From NCBI GenBank assembly GCA_032622095.1, contig CP136062.1, positions 166,228,090 to 166,292,089 on the forward strand: a stretch of 64,000 nucleotides of DNA. Reading direction: 5' to 3'. Source of the stretch: Siphonodentalium dalli. Its lineage: Eukaryota > Mollusca > Scaphopoda > Gadilida > Siphonodentaliidae. Shown one piece after another: positions 32,301 through 43,009 of this stretch (position 1 is its first letter; each line of letters begins with the position of its first letter). The notes below the pieces were generated by a model. That model worked only from the letters and a program-made list of their open reading frames with translations, did not search any database and was not told the origin of the DNA. The translations under genes were made by a program, and so were the position numbers.

Positions 32301-35300
32301 CATCTACCGTTTATTGTTAGAAAGGTAAAACGTGTGTTCAACTCAATGGAACAGATCTATAAACATTTCGAAAGAATCATCAACCAACACAAAGAAACGT
32401 TTGATGAATCGAACATGAGAAGTTTTATAGACGCTTATATAAAAGAAACGCAGACAGTCACCGGTCTTCCTGACGGCTACATTCCAGGTAAGAATAGTAT
32501 TAGATTAAATAAGTGTGTTGTGTATCTCTTCACTGATAACTATCGAGTGAGATGACATGTGGACACAACGAGAGAGGTCGTTAAGCGGCCGAGGGCATTC
32601 TGTGTCGAATATCCATTCATGAGGTTTTGACGCACGCCCCCAACTTTTGTCGAAATGTTCAACAATTGGAAATGATATACCTGGTGCAACATAATTTAGA
32701 CATTTCACACTAAAATAGGTTGGAATTATTTACATAGTTTGATTTTCCAACCAGTATTCAGTAGAAAATTTGGTGCTGTAAGACAAACAGGCGCACATAT
32801 TCATACATTCTGGCAAACTGTTGGACCGTAATGGCCACATTCCAACGTTATTGTGGATGTCAGATTTTACAATAAGCAATTATTTCATGTGTGTTTTGGG
32901 AACAGTCAAAATTGTTGTACTCGGTATCAGGAAAGACTATCGAACTGTTGCCCAAGGCCGAAGGCCGAAGGCCGAGGGCAACATGCAGTTCGATAGTCAT
33001 TCCTGATACCGAGGGACAACAATTTTGCCTATCTGCTATTCCCAAAAGACACATGAAATAATTGCTTTGTTACCTAATACATTTACTTGTATTATAATCA
33101 TTCAATCAAAATAATTGTGTTGTTTTTCGAGCGTGACAGTGACAATGCGGAAATCCGGTATAATTAAAAAACGAAACCGGAAATTTCCGGAAATAGCGGA
33201 AACGTCACGGAAATTGCAAACCATGTAACAGTTCGTTCGGGCCAGTCAAGAGTTCGATCGGAGCCAGTCAGCAGTTCGCTCGGGTCGGGCAACAGTTCAC
33301 TCGTGACGTCACGAAAGATGACCGTGATTTCAAACCGGGCAACAGTTGATTCGAGGCGGGCAACAGTTCGTTGTGGCGTTACGAATTTGGGGTTAAAGGT
33401 ACTCAATCCGTAAAGAGGGTCCCCATCTCAACAGAATCCAACAACAACAATCCGATCAGAGGGTCCTATATTACTATTTCTTTGGCTTTGGGGGTAAAAA
33501 ATATTTGATTCGAGTCGAGGAACCCATTAAACAAAGCTCAGAGTTATTACATATTGATTTTTTAAATTTGTTAATTTCTCGAGATGAGTACTAATAACTG
33601 CCGTCAATTTGGTAACATGCTCGAGATTTTACGCCAAAACTCTATTCAAACAGACAAGGATGGATAACTCTATAATCAAGTGGTAATAATAACGAAATTT
33701 TGACTGTCTTCTGTGCCAGAAAGTATTCCCGATAATGAAAAATAATAGATTTCTAAAATCGATATCTAACAAATCTGAGCTTTGATGTGTGACTTCCTCG
33801 ACTCGAATCAAATATTTTTGACCCCCGAAGCCATTGAAATAGTAATTGAGAGGAGTTTTATCGGATTGAGTACCTTTAACCAGCTAATTCTAAATCCCAA
33901 TGATTTACGAAGTAAAACTCTACTATTGGGTAACAATTAATTATAAATCCCAATGATTTACGAAGTAAAACTCTACTATTGGGTAACAATACCAACTGTT
34001 GAAAAGCTTAAAGCATCAGTTGTAACATTACAGCCTGAGAGGAGAGTGTAAAGGGAAATTTCACGAACTTATAGGACTGCATGTGGGCTGATTGTCTGGT
34101 TAGGGAAAGGGGATGGTGTGTGTGTACATGGGAGTTTGGTCTGTTGCTATTTTTTAGAGCATTGTATATTTTGAGATTAAAGATTTCTATTTGAAAGCAA
34201 TTCTTAGTGACTGAATTTGTGCGGCATATCTTGTGTTTTTTCCAATAATAATTAAAAAAAAGTTTTCTAGAAATGATGATGTTGTTGTTGTTGTTGTTGG
34301 AAGTGGTACCGAGAAGCGATAGAGCATCTCAAATATTGATAAAATATTTGTACTGTGGTTAAATTGATCCAGAGGGATCTGTTCGACCACCTGGCCTTCG
34401 TCAGCTTTATGAAGAGGCAGCTAACTAAGTACATAATAATACAACACAAACAATTTAATGACAACAATGTTTTGTATTGATGTTGACGTTATATTTCTAC
34501 TGGGTTTTTATCAACGAGAGGCGTCAAGACAATTAACAGCCTTATCTATTCATAATACTAATGTATGCGAGGGAATAAAATTAAATTGAAATGCTAGTAA
34601 ATATTTATAGATACCTAAAGGCCTACCTATGTTTTGGGCGCTCTTGGCAGAATAGTGGACTTATTTTTGAATAATTGGGGTTTGCCAAACGTTAAATTAG
34701 TTAACTTGGATTCATTACATTAATTTATTGTGTATACAGTGCATGGAGGAGAGTATCTGAATTTTGGCATAATTGGAAGAAAATATTCATATGCATACAT
34801 GCACGTAAATTACAGTCCTTGTTGAAATGCAGATCAAATTGTGTATGAAGTGGGCATTATGAAGCTTATTCGTGGTACATTCCATGTTACAAAGTGTCTG
34901 GGTTGGTATATACATGTATATAACCGATTGATTGCACGTGACAACGTTATTCATATACATATATTTATAATCGCCATAAAACTCGACTGCAACATGTTTT
35001 GGGGAATCACGTAACGTCATTATATTTAGTATATTTATGGTTTTCTTAAATTAGTTAGTTGTTTTTTACTGACCCGGGGGGGGGGGGACCAACACACAAG
35101 CTTTCCAAGTGTTGGAAATTTCCAACCTCACACCCCATCCCTCCATAAGGTTGGAAAATTCCAACTGATGGCCATTTCAGTCAAGTTGTGATTAAAAGTA
35201 AGAAAATATGCAAATGTTGGTCTAAAAACAACAAATAGCCCACTGATAAATTGTTGGAAAATCAACCTTTAAGAACAATTTCAACCTATTGCTGGTGTTA

Positions 35301-38300
35301 AATTTACAACTAATTTTGTGTTAGGTATGACATTTCAAATTGTTGAAAAAATTGACCAAAGTTGTGGGGTAACACTCCCAACACCCCTGTCGCTATGTCC
35401 CTGCACTTACCGAGTACAGTACGGTATCTACTAGTATATATAGCTCCAGACTGATTTTTCGATGGTTGATCTTTCTCCACATCGGGACTTTCATGCATTC
35501 ATTCTTGGTGTTTAAATCATATTTGAGGAACCAAATTGATGCAGATGTGTAATAGATAGAGTAAACAATTAGTTCCGAGAACTGCGTTAAATAATTCACT
35601 CGAGGCGAGAGACGTTCATGTAAAAATTCGTGCGCTATCGCGCACTCGTTTCTTACCGACGTCTCTCGCCTCTCGTGAGTTATTTAACGCAATTCTCGGA
35701 ACCAATTGATTACTCCCTATGTAACATACATGGGATGGGATTTGACCCGTATGGGTAAATTATGGCCACCATTTTGAAACATCACGCAGAGTCGTTATAA
35801 CTATAGATTAAGTTGTTATGACTTTTCATGTACGCATGCACCGATACCATATACACGTCATCCGCGACGTTTATTGACGCATAACAGTTTCTGTTGAAAC
35901 GGAATCATCTAATCATTGCAACAATGCCGGATCGTTTCACGTTTTACCGGGGGCAGTGTAATGTACCTGCAATCTTCAAACAATATAGAATATTTTTTGT
36001 TATCCGGTTTAAACCTTTAATGACGGAGCTGCGTTGGTGCAGTATTAAAGATAACATGTGTCCGCATAATGTTAATGTGTGCTTAATTGCGATATATTAT
36101 ATGCCAATTCTGTGTTTATTTTGTGCAGATCACGAGCTGGGCCGAATAATATTGGACCTCTTCTTGGCCGGAACTGAAACTACAACAACTAGTTTGTATT
36201 GGGGCATTGCCTATTGTGTCAACGACCCCAAACTTCAAGAGACGCTCTATTCTGAAATAATGGATACTGTTGGCGAGGATCGCCTTCCCGGAATGGGAGA
36301 TAAACTCAAGATGCCAAATACGGAAGCTTCGGTCTGGGAAATTCTGCGCCATGCGGATATCGCCCCCTTAGCTATTCCCCATGTTGTTACAGAAACAACC
36401 ATGCTCATGGGTTACACAATTCCAAAGGACACATTGGTGTTCCCGAACATTGACTCCGTGCTCAAGGATCCCACCATCTGGCCCGATCCGTTCACCTTCA
36501 ACCACAAACGATTCATTGATGGCGACACTGTGAGGAACCCGGAACAATTCATCGCATTTGGAACAGGTATGCATGCGTATAATTATGTTGATCTATGTTC
36601 ACCCCATGCATAATAAAAATTATATGTTTGCTATGACATTTAGTCCAAATTTCTTTCGACGTGAACCAGCTGGTGAAATCGGTAGGGGTAATAATACCAG
36701 TGGTATATAGCCCTACCGATTTCACCGGCTGATTTACTCGAAGGCAACTTGGACTATTCTACGGAATCGCGGCCAGCAGCCAATGCGCCTATGATTACAT
36801 ATAAAACAATATCTAATCGGGTTCACAATTAGATAGCGATTAGTTAATTAATATTCAATCTGAGTATAAACAGATGTCACGTGATGTTAGGATTGTATTT
36901 AAAAAAAGAACGTTGTTCAGAGCCCTTTTAACACTTTCATGACGGGAGCATCCTGATTTTTTGCGAAAACCCTGTGCCAATGCATTCTCTTATATATGCG
37001 AGTCGACCATAGGTCGTCTTGCATATATAAGAGAATTCAATGGCCTAACAAATTTTATATTATTTGTTATAATTATTAAAAAATGTAAGAAAAAAATTAA
37101 ACAAATGATAGCAAATTGGTAAAGAATGTAAGAAGTAATGATAACAATTAAAAATTTGTTAAAGAATGTAAGAAAAAATATATACAAATTGATAAAGAAT
37201 CTATTATATATTTTGAAGACCTCTGTTTGTCTGTCTGCTCTGTCTGTATGTCTGTCTGTATGTCATTTATACAAATCTACGATTCTCGACCGATCGGGAC
37301 GAAACTTGGTACGTGTGTGTAGTTTGACCAGGCGGTCGACGTTGTCGTATTGGCGAGCCCGTGCGGCAGACGGGTGGAGCTATCGATTTTAAATTTGCTA
37401 TGTGAATGTATCTTGCCCCGGATACGAATTTTATCGGGCCGCCGAGTCCGTGCGACGCCAGCTTCGCGCATGCGCAGACCATATCTCGGAATCGGGTGGA
37501 GCTATCGATTTTTGAAATTTGGTATGTGAATGTATCTTGCCCCGGATACGAATTTTATCGGGTCGCCGAGCCCGTGCGACGCCAGCTTCGCGCATGCGCA
37601 GACGAGATCTCGGAAACGGGTGGAGCTATCGACTTGAAATTTGGTATGTGAATGTATCTTGCCCCGGATACGAATTTTATCGGGTCGCCGAGCCCGTGCG
37701 ACGCCAGCTTCGCGCATGCGCAGACCAGATCTCGGAAACGGGTGGAGCTATCGACTTGAAATTTGGTTTTTGAATAGCCCGGACAACGTCGGGCTGGGTA
37801 GAGCTATCGACTTGAAATTTGGTTTTTGAATAGCCCGGACAACGTCGGGCTAGTGTAATATAAAATATTAAAAAATTATACAAATTGTTAAAGAATGTAA
37901 GACAAAAATGATTAAAATGATAAAATTGTTAAAGAATATAAGACAAAATGATAAAAATTGTTATAGAATGTAATATAAAATTATAAAAATGTTATAATTT
38001 GTTAAAGAATGCAAGAAAAAATGATAGAAAATGATAAAAATTATTAAAGAATGTAAGAAAAATTTATTAAAAATGGTTAAATATTGTTAGGCAAATGCAT
38101 TCTCTTATATATGCGAGGCGACCTATATGATCGACTCGCATATATAAGAGAATGCATTGGCCCAGGGTCTTTCGCTATTCAATCGCGTGCGTATTAGTTG
38201 GTGTCGGCCAACCAGAACTCGTGTCAGCCAACCAGAAATCGTGGCATAAAAGTACCCTGACAATGAGTTCCAAAGAAATGTTGTTGTTGTTGTTGTGGAA

Positions 38301-39281
38301 AACGCTGTCGGGAAGAGATCTTAAATGCCGAGCTTGGTCTTTTTACACAACCTTTATCTTCGCTTCAAATGTATAGACATGTATATGATAATCAACCATT
38401 TCTTTACTAAATACTCATTGACGAGTAGTTCCCTTATAGGAAATATTCAGATAATACACCCAACAAACGACCATATATTTGTAGAACTTATTATCTGAAC
38501 AATTCCCACCAATGAATATATAGTGCCCCTTCTGCACTTGTATTATCTTGTCTTATGTTTGTTGTTTGCATAAGTATTGGCCATCCCTCCCATTTGGTAA
38601 TAGACCATTACAATGTGTACGTTTATAACTGAGTGGGGCAATCTATTTAGTAAAGGAAGGGTTAACGTGATGGGGAAGATATTAATTTGAGCATTCTCGT
38701 CATGATGTGAAAAATCCGGTAGGATGATCAAATAGAACTGGAGAATAATCGTGTTAAAAGTAGATATTTTTACAAATATTATAACTAAATTTACAACACA
38801 CACAGTCATTCGTATGTATTAATTAAATACATTGACTCTCGATGGTGAAATCGTTTTCGTTAGTTTATTGCCGATGGATATGCGTCCCGAATCGAGTAGT
38901 AAATATTTACAATTTGAGCGTATAGTTCAGACGATGTTTTCTATGGAGTGGTACGGTCGATTTGCTTCAGATTTTCTGCGGTGTTAGTAAAATGTTGCAT
39001 TCCTCAAATTGGCATAGTGCCTGAATACTAACTTATCAGTTTCATGCACCCGAACAAGTACATAGTATGTCTTTAAGTTTTCGTTATTTGATGCAGGTAA
39101 AAGAATATGTGCCGGAGAACCACTTGCGCGAATGGAATTGTTCCTCTTCTGGTCTGCGCTGATGCAAAACATAGAATTTTTACCAGCAGAAGAAGGAAAA
39201 CTCCCATCTCTGGAAGGCATTTTGGGAATGACTCAGGCACCAATACCATACAAGGTTAGAGCTGTTCGCAGGAAAAAGTGA
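28975..39281 (+). CDS. Cytochrome P450, CYP2-clan-like, four exons
   Basis: Exons 28975-29338, 31966-32487, 36129-36566 and 39097-39281 join to 1509 nt (502 residues plus TGA), the usual length for a microsomal P450. All three introns interrupt after the first base of a codon and have GT..AG ends. Visible features: N-terminal membrane anchor (residues about 3-27), proline hinge LPPGPFRLPLIGN, C-helix W132-x3-R136, I-helix AGTETT 309-314, K-helix E366-x2-R369, meander NHKRF 420-424, and heme loop FGTGKRICAG 439-448 with the heme ligand C446 split over the last junction. Expected role: NADPH/O2-dependent monooxygenase of the ER membrane; substrate unknown. The HTLRDFGVGK block points to the CYP2/CYP1/CYP17 clan. 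The gene appears intact. Confidence 0.92.
29590..30245 (+). repeat. Degenerate ~110-bp tandem repeat in P450 intron 1
   Basis: Opens with a (cgtc)n run at 29632-29690. It then has about five copies of 'ataactcaaacatttttt' + 'ggaaccaaatttggtat' + 'gagttcgaatatgggttt'. Confidence 0.75.
30250..31595. other. P450 intron 1, remainder
   Basis: AT-rich and low in structure. No exon-like homology seen. Frames at 31061-31556 have no recognisable motif. Confidence 0.5.
31600..31850 (-). repeat. 'CCAAGATGGC' repeat, single copy
   Basis: Has 'aaatccaagatggctactgg', 'ccatccagaggtcact' and 'atgcagtttggtgacgattgg'. These are the same elements, inverted, as in the long array at 45.75-48.06 kb. Confidence 0.6.
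31966..32487 (+). CDS. P450 exon 2
   Basis: 522 nt after acceptor 'tttgtttacag'. Carries the C-helix heme contact (WKKNR) through the region before the I-helix (GLPDGYIP). Donor gtaaga. Confidence 0.9.
32510..32640 (+). repeat. Dispersed repeat also found inverted at 41925-42055
   Basis: 'tgtgtatctcttcactgataactatcgag' here corresponds to its complement near 42000, and 'cattctgtgtcgaatatc' to 41945. Confidence 0.6.
32640..32870. repeat. 'TTGGAAA' dispersed repeat, copy 4
   Basis: 'agtttgattttccaaccagt' matches 16655-16680 exactly. Followed by 'actgttggaccgtaatggcc'. Confidence 0.6.
32876..33063. repeat. Foldback element in P450 intron 2
   Basis: Arms 'gcaattatttcatgtgtgtt' ... 'gtatcaggaaagactatcgaac' pair with the right half around a (ggccgaa)3 centre near 32960. 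Confidence 0.8.
33215..33385 (+). repeat. Degenerate ~23-bp tandem repeat
   Basis: Repeated 'gggcaacagttcgttcg'-like units (gccagtcaagagttcgatcg, gtcagcagttcgctcgg, gggcaacagttcactcg). Confidence 0.6.
33393..33879. mobile_element. TTAA-flanked 487-bp foldback MITE, copy 2
   Basis: Same length, ends and TTAA flanks as 19731-20217. It sits in P450 intron 2, so the family inserts into introns of neighbouring genes. High identity suggests recent activity. Confidence 0.85.
33895..34002 (+). repeat. 53-bp perfect tandem duplication
   Basis: 'aaatcccaatgatttacgaa...attgggtaacaatta' occurs twice at a step of 53 bp. Confidence 0.85.
34003..35085. other. P450 intron 2, no gene recognised
   Basis: AT-rich, with a (ttg)n run at 34280-34300 and a G-run at 35077-35088. 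Confidence 0.5.
35090..35400. repeat. 'TTGGAAA' dispersed repeat, copy 5
   Basis: 'ttggaaaattccaactgatggccatttcag' and 'aaatgttggtctaaaaac' match the other copies. Confidence 0.6.
35566..35708. repeat. Foldback element in P450 intron 2
   Basis: Arms 'ttccgagaactgcgttaaat' and 'atttaacgcaattctcggaa' with 'gaggcgagagacg' pairing inside. The centre is 'gtgcgctatcgcgcac'. Confidence 0.8.
36129..36566 (+). CDS. P450 exon 3
   Basis: 438 nt after acceptor 'tttgtgcag'. Carries the I-helix oxygen-binding groove, the K-helix ExxR (EILR), the meander and FGTG of the heme loop. Donor gtatgc. Confidence 0.92.
36641..36757. repeat. Short foldback element in P450 intron 3
   Basis: Arms 'tagtccaaatttctttcgac' / 'gtgaaatcggtagggg' pair with 'ccctaccgatttcaccgg' / 'aacttggacta'. 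Confidence 0.75.
36928..38170. mobile_element. Composite element bounded by two palindromes (P450 intron 3)
   Basis: Near-identical palindromes built on 'gcattctcttatatatgcgag' lie at 36982-37040 and 38096-38158. Between them are AT-rich 'gttaaagaatgtaaga' repeats, a 122-bp array and more AT-rich repeats. Single halves of the palindrome recur at 18395-18470 and 42568-42650. Confidence 0.6.
37370..37855 (+). repeat. 122-124 bp tandem array plus a 55-bp doublet
   Basis: Three copies of 'tgtgaatgtatcttgccccg' ... 'cgccagcttcgcgcatgcgc' start at about 37401, 37525 and 37647. Then come two 55-bp units with 'tagcccggacaacgtcgggct'. Confidence 0.85.
38171..39096. other. P450 intron 3, remainder
   Basis: AT-rich, with a (gtt)n run near 38280. 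No exon homology seen before the acceptor at 39096. Confidence 0.5.
39097..39281 (+). CDS. P450 exon 4
   Basis: 185 nt after acceptor 'atttgatgcag'. Starts with KRICAG including the heme-ligand Cys and ends VRAVRRKK-stop. Confidence 0.92.
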
Positions 39282-39841
39282 TCGGCATTACCAAAGAAAA
39301 AGATTGGCGTGCCAGAACCATATAATTATGTTTCTGGTAGCAACGATGAGTGGACCAATAGGATATACGGCGACGTTGAAACTAGTTACTTGGATTGATA
39401 CAAACTGGTGTTACAGTCTGCATGGTGGGGATATCAAACGCACATGTATGTAACAAGACAGGCAACCCAATGGACTTTTGCCATTCTTATAAAAACCATC
39501 GAGTGTCGGAAAATTAATATTTACTGATAGGACCACATTGCAATAGAGTGGCTGGTAAAATAATTTCAAATATCTGCCATGAACGTGAATGGCCCTTAGT
39601 GATAACATTATGAGGAACAGTAATTTATTTTCCTGTTTATTTGACGTTTGGACAGGTTTGGAAAGCATTCGACACTGTGTTGATCAATGGAAATTTTTCT
39701 ATATCAGCTATTTCATAATTCAAAAATAATATTGAGGCCGAAAGATGGGAAAGGAGATTATAGTTGAGATCACAATAAACAATATTCCTCGGAGCGAGGA
39801 TGAGGAGAGAGCGAGTAAGAGGGAGGAGAGCAAGTGGGAGA

Positions 39842-39860
39842 CAGAGAGAGAGAGAGCGCT

Positions 39861-39899
<39 letters not shown>

Positions 39900-39912
39900 T
39901 AGAGAGAGAGCG
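39842..39912 (+). repeat. (GA)n microsatellite
   Basis: Nearly pure gagaga tract with a few interruptions, inside a longer purine-rich stretch (39770-39935). Confidence 0.9.
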
Positions 39913-39951
39913 AGCTAAGGAGAGAGAACGAGATAGTCTACCTCAAGCCGT

Positions 39952-40575
39952 GCCATATTTTATTCGAAACCTAAAGGAATCTGTCAGACTGAGCCGATAC
40001 TTGGTATATATGCCCTCTCATCTGGCTACTTATTTACTGAAATTTAGAACAACCAATCACAGACTACCGGCGGAGTAATGCATATGGAATAAAAATTCAT
40101 GTAAAGACACGAAATGCCCGTTATGTAGCGAAAATTTCTGTGATCAATACCATTTTGTTATTTTGTGCACAGAACTTAACGACCTGCGAGAAACCTGTAT
40201 CCCGAAGTGTTTCTGGGAAGATCCTAACATAAATAAATTCTGTCACTGCATGCTAAATATAAATATATTGAAAAGAGTGAGCATTTCTTAAAATTAGCGT
40301 TTAAAAAGTTACTATGACGCTAGTATTATATTATATTATATTATATTATATTATATATAATATTATATGAGTTATACCATTTAAGAAAACATAATTCCTG
40401 AATGTATCAGCATTATTTGCCTTTATTATTAATACCATATAATATAATGGAAGAATTTATTGATGTACATGTATATGCTATGCATTGTTTGTATATATGT
40501 ATAAATATACGTTGTAGAATGTTGCAACTTCGATGTTGACTTTGCTAATAAACAATTCAATTAAAAAAAATAGAG
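39952..40575 (+). pseudogene. LINE 3' end fragment
   Basis: A broken frame ends with a cysteine/histidine cluster typical of the C-terminus of LINE ORF2 proteins (KCPLCSENFCDQYHFVILC). After it come an AT-rich 3' region, a (tatta)n run (40325-40365) and a terminal oligo-A (40561-40570). 5'-truncated, as LINE copies usually are. Family not assigned. Confidence 0.6.
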
Positions 40576-41357
40576 GGCAGCGACAGAGTTGAGTTGACGA
40601 TTCACTCTGCTTACTTGATTACATCCAAGGTATGTAGATAGGTTCTTTTTATCCCGCAGGGTTAGAGTGAAAGACAACAACTAAATAGCTACACCTGTTT
40701 AGAAAAACATAATTATTTGCAGGATGCCGATACAATAAGTGTAGTAGTAACAAATACAAACATGTAGATGACAATTTTTTGAGGCACAATAACCGCATAT
40801 AGATGTTGGCCAATAGGGCAGACATCAATCGAATGTGTATTACACACGGGGAGGGAGGGTTTTCAAAATTAGCAATCCATTTATTAGAAAGATAGTCAAC
40901 ACAACCACTTCGCGCATCCATTCCGGCAAAACATATAGTTCCCACGATTCTGCTCTGCGAATTATTCCAATTCGCCAACTAAATATAATTTCTGTCAAAA
41001 TACCTGTACTGTCTGGGTACTTCGCAAAATCAGTGTAAAGCTTCTTATCTGAAATTGCATGCGTTATATGGTGTAGTGATCTATGCCAGACATTGCCAGT
41101 GAAAGATCTCGCTACCAAACATGTTTGCGTTTGTGCACAATTTTGGTTTAAATTCACGCATCTGGTTAACCCTTTGGGATAAAGTACGTCGCTCTTATAC
41201 GACTATGTTATTTCGTATACATTTGTAATGAAGCTCTCTCTTTGAGCCTCATGTTCGGATAAACGTGAATTCATATTTCCCAGAGCTATCGAGCTAAATC
41301 AACTGGAATCAATCGCATGCAGCATTTTAGAATTAGGACAGTCTCCAGTTCATAATA
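40576..41357. other. No gene recognised
   Basis: Opposing short frames (40835-41038, + and 40840-41157, -) overlap and carry no motif. Confidence 0.5.
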
Positions 41358-41868
41358 TACACTGTAAATCGCGTTGGGTGAGACTTTACCCACAATGGTG
41401 CATATAGCACCACGCGAACGTTGGGAAGGGTTTACCCAACGGGGGCAATGTTTTTTTATGTGTTTGTACCCGTACGTTTGGGTAAATAATTACTTAATTA
41501 TTGGGTCAAATAAATTTCCCCACATATATTTTTTCTGAGCTGATAATAAACGCTTTTCATTGATCTTCTATATTAAAATAATTTATTAGTCGCCTGTTGA
41601 GTCAACTGAGTTCAAAGGCTCATATCCAACTATATTCCTCTGGTCATGTGACACCTGATGTGTACCAATTTTCCTACATATCTCCTAAGCCTAAGCCAAG
41701 AAAAAAATCACCCAACGCATAATATAAATTAATATTGGGTAAATTGTTACCCTGCGTTGAGTAAATATATTGTCCATGCAATATTGGGTACAATTTACCC
41801 ACAGTTTGCGTGGTGCTATATGCACCATTGTGTTGGCTAAAATTTTACCCAACGCGATATAGAGTGTA
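41358..41868. mobile_element. 511-bp TIR element (MITE)
   Basis: Inverted ends 'tacactgtaaatcgcgttggg' and complementary 'cccaacgcgatatagagtgta'; the inner arms 'cacaatggtgcatatagcac' also pair. TA at both ends fits a Tc1/mariner-type target. Another 'attgggtaa...ttacccaa' pairing lies inside. Confidence 0.75.
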
Positions 41869-41924
41869 TCGTTGATACCACACATATTTTAATCTACATG
41901 TATTATTTCTATTTTTTAAGTCAG

Positions 41925-42055
41925 ATGGTAACCTCGTGAACAGATATTCGACACAGAATGCCATTGGCTCTCTCGTGTCCAAATGCCTTCGAACTCGATA
42001 ATTATCAGAGAAGAGATACACAATAAACTTGTCCCCGGACACTTCGTCGGACGAC
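41925..42055 (-). repeat. Dispersed repeat, partner of 32510-32640
   Basis: Inverted relative to the copy in P450 intron 2. Confidence 0.55.
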
Positions 42056-42567
42056 TATAGTAATGATCACCGTCCGTCCGTCCGGAACTTTGTCCGAGCC
42101 TGTATTCTGCCATTTTCCGGTCAACTATTTTAAAACTTGGCACATATATTAAACAGAATGGGAACATGCGCACCTGCGATTTTGAGTTCGGTTGGACTCA
42201 GTTTGTCGGAGTTATTGCATGTTTTCGACATGGAAATGTTTTATGTTTTTTATTTTAGAGTTATTGACCTTTTCTCGATACATTGAAGATATGCAACATC
42301 ATTTGTGAATATGCACTTTGTATCATATTGGTGCAATCAATCCCTCCTACAGTTTGTAGTATAGGGATCTGAAACCCACAAATCCTTCAAACCTGCCACC
42401 TTCGTAGGGGTATATTTCGATCAGCGATTTTTATTATGGTTAAATTGAGCAAGGAATTGAATACAAAAATAAATTAAAAACTAATTATTTTTAATTTAGT
42501 TTTTATTTCTTCGTAAAAAATGGCCATAACTCCGTAAAAACATCGGATCAGACGATATTCGAACCAT

Positions 42568-42650
42568 GGGAGACTCGCATATATAAGAGAATGCATGGCA
42601 CAGTATCTTCAATGCTGTACCAGCGCAGCTCCTGACATGGAAGGGTTAAT
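42568..42650. repeat. Solo half of the 'gcatatataagagaatgc' palindrome family
   Basis: 'gactcgcatatataagagaatgcatgg' followed by 'cagctcctgacatggaagggttaa', matching the ends of 36928-38170 and 18360-18510. Confidence 0.6.
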
Positions 42651-43009
42651 ACTCCAGCGCAGCTACCAACTAATTAATCATACACTGCCAAGTTCAAATG
42701 AATTAGTCTGGTTGTTGAAACTCGATTTTGAGTTGAACCTAGAACAAAGGTTGACAAGCTGATTTTGGTGTAATTTTGTCGGGCAGAACCTGGGGAAAAA
42801 TTTATACAAAATCCGCTAAAATCCGCAAAATGGTGCCACAAAGTGGCGATCGGAAGTCAGAGATTGAATTGTTTTGTTTTCACTAAATCTGCACATAAAG
42901 AATACATTAATAGACACTAAGTAGTGATATATGCAGCATACCCGTTTACAAAGATGCCAACTAGTCTCAGAATACATCAGACGAGTGTCCCACACCACAC
43001 AGAGTGTAC

